From Pegoplata infirma (lineage: Eukaryota > Arthropoda > Insecta > Diptera > Anthomyiidae), in the NCBI GenBank assembly GCA_963921195.1, contig OY992537.1, positions 175,353,021 to 175,417,020 on the forward strand: a stretch of 64,000 nucleotides of DNA. The letters run 5' to 3'. Below, in pieces: positions 43,276 through 52,760 of this stretch (position 1 is its first letter; every line of letters starts with the position of its first letter). The notes below the pieces were generated by a model. That model had not been told where the DNA came from, made no database searches, and saw only the letters and a list, made by a program, of their open reading frames with translations. The position numbers were made by a program, and so were the translations under genes.

Positions 43276-43843
43276 CAAAGTGATACCAAAAATCGATCTT
43301 TCCTAATCGGAATAGGATGAAAATAAAAGCAAATGAAAGTGGATATTTCACATAACCAAACCCTCAAGGCTTTTTTTAGTTCAGCGCTGGATTTTTTTTT
43401 ACACGCATTTTAAGTTGGCGATTTTTAAGCATTTACGGTTTTTGTGTACTTAACATGTCCTACTTTAGGGGTCCTAGTGGTGCCCTTATTGAACATGTAG
43501 GATTCAGCGTCCAAACTTAAGCTCGAATCTACTTTAGCTATAACCGATTCGCTGCAATCGGTGTTGTACCTACTTACTGAATAGCCAAATTATTAAAAAT
43601 AAACCATTGTGCGCCGTTGCGTATGATTGTTATTTAAAGGTAATTACAAAATAAAGCATACGCCACATATACAGTTTTCAAGCAATTGTTATTATAATTA
43701 TAATAAAAGTTAACTAACTGTAAATACGAGTAAAAAAATCTAGCACTAAACTAAAGAAAAACCTTTAGGGTTTTATTATGGAATATGTCAACTTTCATAT
43801 GCTTTTGGTTTCATACCAATCCGATTTTAGTTGTTGCACTGTG
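43276..43843. mobile_element. CAACAACCAAAATCGG-family element, 3-bp TSD (TTA)
   Basis: Ends CAAAGTGATACCAAAAATCG and GATTTTAGTTGTTGCACTGTG; flanked by TTA at 43273-43275 and 43844-43846. The arms include 'gcaaatgaaagtggatattt' and its counterpart. The core has 'actgaatagccaaattatta' and 'ccgttgcgtatgattgttat'. The most complete copy of this family here. Confidence 0.88.
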
Positions 43844-43960
43844 TTACCTTGTTTAAAAAATTTATACAAAGTTGGAATTTTAAATGCCCCACGGTAATCT
43901 CTTACAAAAACCTAAACAACGGCTGTCGAAAACAGGATATCTGGCAACCCTTATACAAAC

Positions 43961-44782
43961 ACACATTGTAACTCCAAATATGTATATACGACTACATCCT
44001 AACTCATCCACTCAGCATGGTTGGATGAAATAAATGGTTGGATGGATACATGGCCTAGCTGTTTAACTGTCTATGTAAATGGCTAACAGGCAGAAAAAAC
44101 AGAAACACACACACAATACTGCAACCCACAGTGGCTTATTTAACTTTTTTTTTTTACTCAGCTGCTGCATATTCGGGGCATAAAATTCGGTTGCAAGGTG
44201 GGGGGGGAACAATAAAAGAGAGAGGGTAAACGAAAGGGTCCAAGGGGTAAAAGGAAACGGGTTTTTGTTTGTATACGTGTGTTTGTTGTTATAAGAACCA
44301 CGACTTTTGTGTTGTGTTGTTTGTTTACGAACGAAACGAAAATTGGTTCGAATTTTTAGCGGCGGCAAACGATAACTACTCATCATGTGTTTGTTGACAT
44401 TTTTGGGTCACAACTAAATAATTACACAGTTATTGTATATTTGCATGTATGTGTATATGTGTGTGTGTGTGTGTGTGCATAAGCATTTTAAGTACATATA
44501 TAAACAATTTATTTCTTTGTGTGAGTTTATTTTCAATGAAATGCAAATTGCTGCAGAGACCTTCCATCCCCCCATCACTTCTTTAAAGCGCAATTTAACA
44601 AGGACAACAACGACGTTAGCGATAACAATTTTTTTTTTGCCCAAAAAAAAATGTAAAATAAAATAACTGTTGCAATAATAACAAATAATAATGATGCATA
44701 CGCTATGCATCAGCATCGTTGACATCTGAATCATACAACCCTACAATTTTATCTTTCTTTATCGGCATATACGTTTTAACCC
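43961..44782. other. Unassigned; (TG)n microsatellite
   Basis: 44433-44480 is a TG/TATG microsatellite. 44063-44386 and 44414-44734 are open on the minus strand but low in complexity and without recognisable similarity. This may be the least transposon-like stretch of the window, but no gene is claimed. Confidence 0.45.
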
Positions 44783-45566
44783 TAGGGTTGCCAGATACTA
44801 GAAGTCAAACAACTGGAAAATGGAAAATTTTCAGCTGGATTTTTAAAAAGTAACTGGACCAATATATATTTTTTTTTTAATAATTTGAAAAAAACATCAA
44901 AAGATTTTCATATGTGAGATACGTATTCTTATTTTGGACTACATGGCTGTCTCTATTTACCACGGCAAAATGTGCCTTTTTTAAGCATTTCTATTACATT
45001 TTCGAACATTTCGAAATGCTGATGTATAGCTCGCCATTGGCCTGAGGATAGTTAGAGAATATTTTTTTTTTTTAAATAACCCCACAAAAATAAGTTCAAA
45101 GTGGTCAAATCTGGAAATCAAGAAGGACAGTCAAAACTTCGCTGACGTGCGAAGTTAACAAGGGCGACAACAATTGACCATCATTTGAAGATTTGACCCA
45201 TCCAGACACATTTTTGGGGGGTTATTTTAAAAGCAAAAATGTACGCCAAGAATCCTTAAATCATCGACGAGCGCAATCAACTCTAGACTGGCCGAGATTC
45301 TCGAAAAGTTGAAAACAAATTGACGATAATGCAGCAAAAAGAGCACATTTTCCGTACCCAAAAGAGGCATTTATGTTATATTTATGATTAATGTTTTATT
45401 ACAAAAATAGTCCCAAAAAATTGTAAAAAATATTTAATAAAAAAAAATAATTGTTAAAATTGTGAAAATCCTTTTTCAACTGGAAAAATTATGTTTTAAC
45501 TGGAAACTGGACCAGACCTTAAATAACTGGAAAATCCAGCCCATTCCAGGCCGTCTGGCAACCCTA
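44783..45566. mobile_element. hAT element, 8-bp TSD (TTTAACCC)
   Basis: Ends TAGGGTTGCCAGATAC and GTCTGGCAACCCTA; flanked by TTTAACCC at 44775-44782 and 45567-45574. 784 bp. 'aactggaaaa' boxes near both ends (44812 and 45478-45535). The middle ('tgacgtgcgaagttaacaag' near 45143) looks less AT-rich and might be transposase-derived, but no frame could be followed. Confidence 0.93.
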
Positions 45567-45639
45567 TTTAACCCTATCCGCATTATGTGGGGGTTAAAAA
45601 GGCTCAATTTTATAAATTTTTACAAATTCTGATTAATTA

Positions 45640-46152
45640 TTATTAAAAAATAAATATATTTTGAGTAGGTTTATTCTAGCTCGAGGTCATTATTTCCTTT
45701 ACTAATTAAAACTATGATATTCTCATTGAATAATTTTCAAGAAAATTATTTTTCTGTTTTCAATTTATTTATGTCGGTAATTTTTTGCAAGACTAATCGA
45801 CACGTGTTTCTGGATTTGTCAGATCCCATTGTCAAGATTATTTAACAAAAATAAAAACCCTTACTACAAGTAGCAAAGGGTCTTAAATGACAATCGTTAA
45901 TATTCATTAAAGACCCTTTGCTACTTGTAGTACAGGGTTTTTATTTTTGCTAAATAATCTTGACAATGGGATCTGACAAATCCCGAAACACGTGTCGATT
46001 AAGTCTTGCAAAAAAATCCAACATAAATAAATTTAAAACAGAAAAAAAAATTTCTTGAAAATTTTTCTATGAGAATACCATAGTTTTAATTAGTAAAGGA
46101 AATAATTACCTCGAGCTAGAATAAACCAACTCAAAATATAATAAAAATTTTA
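45640..46152. repeat. Near-perfect palindrome (~250-bp arms)
   Basis: 'attttgagtaggtttattct' at 45655 pairs with 'agaataaaccaactcaaaat' at 46119; 'cgacacgtgtttctggattt' pairs with 'aaatcccgaaacacgtgtcg'; 'cctttgctacttgtagta' meets its complement within about 20 bp of the centre near 45903. Almost no loop. Confidence 0.9.
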
Positions 46153-46249
46153 CTCTCACTTAAATCACCTGAAAATTCTTTTCTATGAAAAACTTTTTAA
46201 TTAAGTAAACAATACGGACTTTAAAGCCATTTAGTGTAGAAAATTCCCG

Positions 46250-46620
46250 TTTAGCTTAGAAGCTTCTGGCAATGAGTTCCTGTTGCATTAAAAGAACTCT
46301 CGGATTCTCGAAATTTCTTCAGCTAAACAAGTGAGATTGTTGGTTGTAAATGAAGACATGGATGTCCCTGACTGATATCTGTTGGCGCTCTATCCAATCC
46401 GCAGCCCATTTTATGGCCACTTTTCCGGTAGTCTACAATCTAGTTGACCAAAAATAAAGCCACCCCACTCGGCAATCCATTTTGGAGCAATCAGTAAAAC
46501 CTCAAGTGGCTTCTCACGTATATCGAGACCCACCGTCTAATCGAACCTGTATCAAAAACAGGTACATACGACGGTGTAGGGCGGGCAATTATAAACGTTC
46601 GCTGCAGCACCGTGATGCCT
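46250..46620 (-). pseudogene. RNase H remnant of a second I-superclade element
   Basis: On the minus strand, about 46499 down to 46320: 'FTDCSKMDCRVGW' (the TDGSKMDCGVG start of RNase H, G changed to C), then after a break 'KVAIKWAADWIERQQISVRD' and 'IHVFI'. Upstream on that strand 'LRHHGAAANVYNCPPYTVV' may belong to the RT C-terminus. It differs from copies A-C and is on the opposite strand. Badly decayed. Confidence 0.6.
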
Positions 46621-46639
46621 CAGGATTCTCGGAAGTCCG

Positions 46640-46919
46640 TATAATATATACGTAAAAATGTCTCAATATCTGAGACTTTTTCTATTAGACAAATTTCTCA
46701 GAATCTGAAACTTTTTTAAAAATGAAATGTCTCAGATTCTGAAACGCAAAATGTCTTAAAATCTAAGACTTTCTATAGGAAAATTTTTCAGTATTTGTGA
46801 CTTTTCGATAGTAAAAATGTCTAAGAATCTGAGACTTTTTTATAGAAAAATGTTTCAGATTCTGCAATGAAAAACTGTCTCAGAATATGAGGTTTTTCCT
46901 ATACGAAAAAAATGTCTCA
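46640..46919. repeat. Decayed 35-bp repeats
   Basis: About seven diverged units of the TCTCAGAATCTGAGA + CTTTTTCTAT type, the same family as 4571-6000, continuing after the inserted element at 47523-47580. Confidence 0.8.
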
Positions 46920-47522
46920 CAAGTGAAGTCTCCCTGGTGTCACCCTCCGATCTTCATGAAATTTGGATATGTTGTTAAGAACGAAAATTAATTCGACACG
47001 TATTTTTTTTTAGCGGCCCAAACTCATTTTTAGGGGGGGTCGATTTGTATGGGGGGAAATTGACCTTGTTCAGTTTTTTACGATTTACGCCTATTCAAAC
47101 AAAATTAATATAGGCATGTGAGGTATCAGATTAAAGGTATTAAAAATTCCTATCTCGTGGTGCTAACAACGGGCCAAAGAAGTTAATATTTTTCGACTTA
47201 TTAACAAAAATGTGCTAAAATTTTGGTATTTTTCTCAATGTGACGAAAATTGTGCACGTTGTGTTTGGACACGTTCTTAGCACACGTAGATAGGTTTTCC
47301 AAAGACCTTTCATTTGGTATGTAACATGACTAGGTTTCTTTGCATAATATAGGAGTTAAACGAAAAAAACTGAAAAATGGCCTTGTCTTCCCCCCTCCTT
47401 TTTACCCCCTAAATATGAATTTGGGCCGCTAAAAAAAATACGTGTCCCTTTATTTTTTCTGCTCTACAAAATAAAACCAATTCCATAAAGATCCGCGGGT
47501 GACACTAGGGAGACTTCCCTTG
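46920..47522. mobile_element. CAAGGGAAG-family TIR element, 3-bp TSD (TCA)
   Basis: Ends CAAGTGAAGTCTCCC and GGGAGACTTCCCTTG; flanked by TCA at 46917-46919 and 47523-47525. The interrupted host is the 35-bp repeat, whose consensus 'atgtctcagaatctg' has TCA once, so the duplication is certain. The compact form of the 23496-25143 copy. Confidence 0.92.
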
Positions 47523-47689
47523 TCAGAATCTGCCACTTTTTCTAAAGGAAACATTTTTCTAATGAAAAAATGTTTTAGAAGGGTGTTCAGCCCAATATTG
47601 GTGGCAAAAATAAACTTAAGCCATCATTGGTAAGGCACAACCAGAGAATGCTTTGTTAGAAAATAATTAACGGACTAAGCCAAAGCGAT

Positions 47690-48750
47690 GGAACGATGCT
47701 CCGGACGTGAGAGGGCATCGCTGCCCTCTCCGAAAGTTTGTCGGAGCAAGACAAACTTTCGGACATGAGCTCATCTGATAAACAGGGCGCTTTTCAGCCT
47801 CGTCATCGAAGTCTGGTAAAAAGTTGCGCTCGCCAGACGAGAAACCATTACCTAAGCAATCTAAGGTAACCAGCAACGTCTCGACTCAGTCTTTTAGTGA
47901 AGTGATGAAAGGTAACTTCGTTAGGGCTGTGATCAACAGGGGGAATGGGGATTGTAGTATCCCAAGAGCCAAGTGGAGTTTAGTTGAAACTAAATTAAAT
48001 AAAACCTACTTTAGGGTCCTTGAGAGTATGCCTGATTTCCCCCTACCATTGTCAACGCAGGTTGGTATCAAGAACGAGTTAAACTTGTTTTTGGGATCGA
48101 AAGATCAGCAGCCATGTTTAAAGTTGCTATTAGCCAAGTGGGAGAGTTATGGCCTGGAGCCAAACTGGACGTTGTGGAAAAACATGATATCCCGTCGCAA
48201 CCCAGAGCTCATGCATGGATTTCGATAACTACAAGTAACACTGAGGTCATTCTGAAGATGATCAAAGTCTCCAATCCTGACCTTGCAACTCAGAATTGGC
48301 AAATTGCTAGATTGGGTGAGATAGAGGGCGCTCGCCGTCAAGCAGTGGTCTTGGCTGACGGACTGACGGAATTATTAGATTTGGCTTTTTCATATAAGTG
48401 TCAATGACTACAAGGGCGACCATAGGCCTATTTTGGACGCAGCCAATCCAAATGGAAGATGCATCTGGCATTTTCGAAACCGAGTCTGGTAGCAAATATG
48501 TACGACACATAAAAAAACTAATGTCACAGTGGGTGACATTCGGGTCGAGGCCCATGCAGTAAAGAATGCGGAGAGTTTTCCTGCCTCCTATTCAGAACAG
48601 ATAGGAGACACATCTGGCTTATTCGAAACCGAATCTGGGAACAAATGCGATCTCCATGATAACACGGAGGACGAAGCCAATAACGAAGCCGAAAACGATT
48701 GCGGGGAAAAAGATTTTGAGGTTCCTACAAATAATCCTCCATCATTGTAA
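47690..48750 (+). pseudogene. Copy C ORF1 (gag-like, DUF4780-type)
   Basis: 47824-48228 gives a basic N-terminal part ('SFSEVMKGNFVRAVINRG'); a frameshift near 48110 moves to the frame 48114-48407, with 'ELWPGAKLDVVEKHDIPS', 'PRAHAWISITTSN', 'KMIKVSNPDLATQNWQIA', 'ARRQAVVLADGLTELLD'. This pattern (WPG ... PRAxxWI ... NPDLxTxNWxxA ... ARRQAVVL) is what I know as the DUF4780 region of arthropod retrotransposon ORF1. 48529-48750 is an acidic C-terminal tail. A hairpin-rich patch lies at 47700-47780. Role in the intact family: RNA-binding ORF1 protein. Confidence 0.8.
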
Positions 48751-49885
48751 GGCAGCCTTAGTTGCACTAATGCTGCAAATGATGGCAGGAACAGTTGAAT
48801 TTGTTTTTATAGAAGAGCACTGGGTGCTGCGTGGAAGGGTTTGCGGATTAAAGACCCCCTGATTTAAGTTGATGGTTGCTAAGGGTGAGGGCTCAGCAAA
48901 GGCCTGCATCTTGGCGAAAAATAGCTTAAATATATACTTTTAATCAACTTTAAGTGACATGCATATTAATGGGAAGTCCATTTAGCTCGCCTCTGCTTAT
49001 TTTCCTAATCCGGGGTCAATACCCTCCGAGATGGTTAGCGGTCTGATTTGGGAGTCTAAATCTAGGGGACACCAGCTAATAGTGTGCTGTGATGCGAATG
49101 CACATCATTCGGTATGGGGAAGTACAGACACAAATGATAAAGGCAAGTCTCTAGAAATCTGAATAGAACAAACTGGGTGAAATATAGAGAGACTTGTTCT
49201 TGGCTTTTGGATAAAGTGTTCTTGTCAGAACCGCATAGTTTGGCGGAAATTGCATGTCTGGTTTACTATGTAACAAATGTTTGTAATAGGTTCCTGGATA
49301 CGTCTTGCCCTTCTGCAAAGTTTAGGGGTAAAGGAAGGGTACTAATAGGGCGTAGTCTACTTCCAGTGCAGAGTCGCTGGATATCCTTCTAAACACACAT
49401 TTTCTGGTCAATTCCATGACTCTGTTTTAAGCTTTGGAACGTTCTAACGCCCAAGCATCTAAAATTGCTTCGGAAATAATAAATATGCCAGCATTAATCT
49501 GGCCAATTAAAAGCTTCAGGCCCTATAAATCCCCTAGACCTGAAGATATGCTCCCAGCTGAGATTCATCAGGTGTCGGACTATATTGCCCCTTGGCTGTA
49601 TAATCTATACACAGAATGCCTTAACTTGTCGTATAATCCTTTAAAATGAAGGGACACAAGCGTCTTCTTTATTCCGAAGGCTGAGAAATATTCCTACATA
49701 GCTCCGAAGGATTTTAGACCAATTAATTTGTTTTCTTTTTTAAAGACAATTGAACGAATCATAGACTCATAATTTGCGTAGAGTGATTGCCCCGAAGTTG
49801 CTTTCGACAAGGCAATATGCATACAGCAAAGGTAGATCAATAGAAACAGCTCTTCATGAGCTCGGTGGTAACATCGAGCATTCGC
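48735..49885 (+). pseudogene. Copy C ORF2: endonuclease and RT fingers
   Basis: The endonuclease start reads 'LHHCKAALVALMLQMMAGT' then 'EFVFIEEHWVLRGRVCGL' (the QEPW active-site block has become EEHW); 'QLIVCCDANAHHSVWGSTDT' (49075-49130) keeps the D-N-H catalytic block. The linker 'NWVKYRETC', 'VCNRFLDTSCPS' matches copy A. RT fingers at 49500: 'SFRPYKSPRPEDMLPAE' (SPGPDG damaged), then 'RVIAPKLLSTRQYAYSKGR' and 'TALHELGGNIEHS' to 49885. Palm and thumb are missing. ORF1 and ORF2 overlap slightly. Confidence 0.85.
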
Positions 49886-50010
49886 GGGTACAAAGTGGGG
49901 GGGAAGGGGAAATTTCCCAGACCAAATTTAAAAAAGAAAAAAAGAAAAAAAAAGAAAGAAACAGAAGAAAAATACAAGAAGAATGAATGAAAAAGAAAAG
50001 AAGAAATTTT
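49886..50010. mobile_element. hAT left-end fragment (GCGGGTACAA type)
   Basis: 'cgcgggtacaaagtgggggg' then 'gaaggggaaatttccc' and an A/G-rich run is the left end of the element at 50620, without any right end. RNase H sequence resumes straight after it, so a deletion took out the right side of this hAT together with the RT palm and thumb. Confidence 0.75.
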
Positions 50011-50619
50011 GAAATCCGTAAACTTTTCATAGATGGATCGAGGCTGCACGAGCAAGTGGGCTTTCGAGTCTATTTGGAGGAGCTTGGATTGAGCCTGGCT
50101 CGAAGATTGCCAGATCATTGCTGTGTTTACCAGGCAGAGATGCTGGCAATAAAGGAAGTGGCTGACTGGTTGAGCTGCAATGTCTTGTCTACAACCGCAG
50201 TCAACATTTATTCTGACAGTCAAACCGCGGTCAAATCCCTGGATTCAATGTTTCTGAACACAAGATCTGCCCTTAACTGCCGCACGTCTTTAAATGAGAT
50301 GGCCAAGCAGTTTGACATACGACTCATATGGGTCCCATGGCATAGAGACATTCCAGGGAATTGCAAAGCCGATGAGCTTGCAAGACTAGGAACTACCTTA
50401 CATGTTCCAACAGAATTGGAATATGTTGGAATGCATCTAGAAACTTGCAAGCAAAAAATTCGGCTTTGTTCCGCAACGGAGACTAATCAAAGATAGGCAA
50501 ATGGATGGACGTGTGAGACAACACGACTGATTTAGCCTTCTCTTAATAAGAGGCGCACAAGTGAGCTGATATCGCTTCCAAGAGGAGAGATTTCGACGGT
50601 GGTTGCTATAATTACCTGA
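50011..50619 (+). pseudogene. Copy C RNase H domain
   Basis: Open from 49987 to 50496. All four catalytic positions are visible: D in 'LFIDGSRLHE', E in 'VYQAEMLAIKEVADWL', D in 'NIYSDSQTAVKSL', and H/D in 'WVPWHRDIPGNCKADELA'. The first is FIDGS rather than TDGS and WVPGH is WVPWH. Then 'YVGMHLETCKQKIRLCSATE', a stop and shifts, to 50619 where the hAT begins. Best-preserved RNase H of the three copies. Confidence 0.85.
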
Positions 50620-52294
50620 CATGCGCGGGTACAAGGGGGGGGAAAAAGGGGAAATTTCCCCCCCCAGACCAAATTTCGAAAAGAAAAAAAAGGAAAAAAA
50701 GAAAAAAAAGAAGAAAAAAAAAGAAAAAAAAAAAGAAAAAAAAGAAAAGGAAAGAAAAAAACGAAAAAAAGAAAGAAGGAAATTTTCTAAAAAAATCTCG
50801 AAGTCCAAAAATTTTTCACAGAAAAAAATTTGAAAATTTTAATAGGGAAAATTTTTAATTTTTTTAAGGAAAAAGTGAATTAATCTGAAAATTTTCTGCG
50901 AAAAATATCTGTCAATCTTATTATGAATTTTGGCATAAACAAATTACTTAGAATATGATTTTTTTGTATAGAAAAATGTTACATGATCTTAATTTGGTCT
51001 ATATAAAAAGAGATTGTCTTCCACATAGCAATAGGAAAAATATCTTAAAATTGTTGAAAGTCGAACTTATGTAAAACTATTTAAATTTTTTTTTCTAAAG
51101 AATAAACTTTTTCTAAAGAATTATGTGAAAAAGGTATCAAATCTTATTTATAGGACAAAGGTCGCAGAAGAATTTTTTTATGGGAAAAAAGTCTCAGAAT
51201 TTCTGAATTTGAAACATATAGGAAAAACATTTCCGAATCTGGGACTTTTTCTTTAGGAAAGAGTCACAGAATCTCCGACTTTTTCTATAGCAAAAGTGTC
51301 TTAGAATTGGAAAAGATTTCAGAATCAGAAAAAGGTCTCAAAATTTGTCACTTCTTCTTTGGAAAAAAAGTGCCTGAATTTTAAACTTTTTCTATATAAG
51401 AAAAAGCTCTCAGAATCTGAGACTTTTTCTTTAGGAAAAAGGTCTGAGAATCTGAGCATTTTTCTTTAGGAATAAGATCTCAGAATTTGAAACTTTTTCT
51501 TTAGGAAAAAGGTCTTAGAATCTGAGACTTTTTCTATTGAAAAAGGTCGAAGAATCTAAGACTTTTTCTATAAAAAAAGGTCTCAGAATCTAAAATTTTT
51601 TCAGTACGAAACAAATCTAATAATCAGAGACCTCTCTGTAGGAAAAATGTCTCAATAATGCTTTAAAATATGAGACTTTTTCTATATTCTGTGGAAAAAA
51701 ATTCTTCGAATCTGAAAATTTTTCTATACGAAAAAAGTCTCAGATTCTGAGACATTTTTCGTAAAGAAGAAGTCTTATATTCTGATACATTTTCTGTATA
51801 GGAAGAATTTCTTCTATTAAAAAATTTTTATATTTAGACTCTTCTTATGAATACGAAAAATATACAATTTTCTTTTATATTTCTTTTAAAAATCTGAAAA
51901 TTTTTCTATACGAAAATAGTCTCAGATTCTGAGACATTTTTCGTAAAGAAAATGTTATATTTTGAGACATTTTCCCTATAAAAAATAATTTTTTCACGAA
52001 AAATGTCTCAACATCTGATGTTTTCTATGTAGGGAGAATTTTTTCTATTAAAAAATTCCCGTTTTAAACAAATTTAAAAAAATTGGTCTAAACGAAATTT
52101 GATCATGAAAAACAAACCTCCTTCGACAAAAACTAATAAATTTGATGATTTTATAGCTTTCCCATCACCTTTTTTTGTAAAAAAAAACGTATCCTTATTT
52201 TTTTTTTTTCTCGTCAACAAAGGTGAATTTATGATTTTTTTTCGAAGTAAAAAAAAATTTCCCCCCCCAAACCCAAAAGCTGTACCCGCCACTG
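50620..52294. mobile_element. hAT element (CAGTGGCGGGTACA ends), 8-bp TSD (TTACCTGA)
   Basis: Left end CATGCGCGGGTACAAG, right end GCTGTACCCGCCACTG; flanked by TTACCTGA at 50612-50619 and 52295-52302. Next to both ends are G/C-run tracts ('ggggggg', 'ccccccc'). The middle (51180-52050) is filled by about 20 decayed 35-bp repeat units. The frames 50437-50833 read through homopolymer tracts and are rejected. Non-autonomous. Confidence 0.92.
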
Positions 52295-52620
52295 TTACCT
52301 GACAATGTCTTATAGGGAAGCACGCAGAGCGGTTAAATGTGCCGTCGAATGACTTTTGCCGAAGTTGCATGGATGAAAAGGAGTTGGAAACTATCGAACA
52401 CTTTATTTGCCATTGCCCGGCACTTTCTGGTCAGAGACTTGCTTCACTGGGATCTAGGGAGCTGTACGATCTTTCTGATTTGTCGGATGTCAAAAACTGG
52501 TTTAACGACAGGGACTAGTAGGGAAACCCATTACGGTCCCGTGGTATCACAATGGACCTCAGAGTCTACGTGTGTTGACGTAAAACGTCAACAGCCACTT
52601 ACAACCTAACCTTAACCTAA
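52295..52620 (+). pseudogene. Copy C C-terminus and 3' end
   Basis: Joins 50619 once the hAT and one duplication are removed. Encodes 'RLNVPSNDFCRSCMDEKEL' and 'TIEHFICHCPALSGQRLAS', then 'LYDLSDLSDVKNWFND' and a stop. The CRxC ... HFxCHC cluster and the closing WFND are typical of these elements. The 3' UTR ends 'cagccacttacaacctaacc' plus 'ttaacctaacc'. Confidence 0.85.
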
Positions 52621-52621
52621 C

Positions 52622-52760
52622 CTATTTAAAACTTTTTCCATACGAAAAACGTGTCAGAATTTGAGACTTTTTCTATAGGAAAAATGTCTCAGAATTTGAA
52701 AAATTTTTCATTGGAAAAATGTCTCAGAATCTAAAATTTTTTTCATACGAAAATACGTCC
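52622..52760. repeat. Decayed 35-bp repeats (right flank of copy C)
   Basis: About four units of 'gtcagaatttgagacttttt' type. With 46640-47580 they bracket the retrotransposon, so copy C inserted into a block of this repeat. Confidence 0.75.

Larger units (their letters stand above)
41466..43952. mobile_element. hAT element, 8-bp TSD (ATACAAAC), loaded with other repeats
   Basis: Ends TAGGGTTGCCAGTTATT and ATATCTGGCAACCCTT; flanked by ATACAAAC at 41458-41465 and 43953-43960. Its outermost right base is T instead of A. Inside, in order: a 5'-truncated retrotransposon fragment (41505-42295), an AATTG minisatellite (42296-42835), GTGAGTG repeats (43075-43240) and a 568-bp TIR element (43276-43843). 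Little of the original hAT interior can be told apart. Confidence 0.9.
47590..52620 (+). mobile_element. Non-LTR retrotransposon copy C (ORF1, EN, RT, RNase H)
   Basis: The most complete of three copies: 5' region from about 47590, ORF1 47690-48750, ORF2 from 48735 (endonuclease, start of RT), a gap where most of RT is missing, RNase H 50011-50500, C-terminus 52295-52525, and a 3' end 'aaccttaacctaacc' at 52605-52620. It is flanked on both sides by decayed 35-bp repeats, which mark the insertion site. Two CAGTGGCGGG-type hATs hit it. Domain order EN-RT-RNase H puts it in the I superclade (LOA/I/R1-like). Inactive. Confidence 0.88.

Noticed and set aside
44063..44734. Minus-strand open frames of 107 and 106 codons
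   Set aside because: Low-complexity composition, no motif, and overlap with a TG microsatellite.
45060..45360. Transposase frame inside the hAT 44783-45566
   Set aside because: Sequence is less AT-rich and has short protein-like pieces, but no block could be matched to a hAT or mariner transposase.
50437..50833. Lysine- and phenylalanine-rich open frames
   Set aside because: They read through A/G and T/C homopolymer runs at the end of a hAT.
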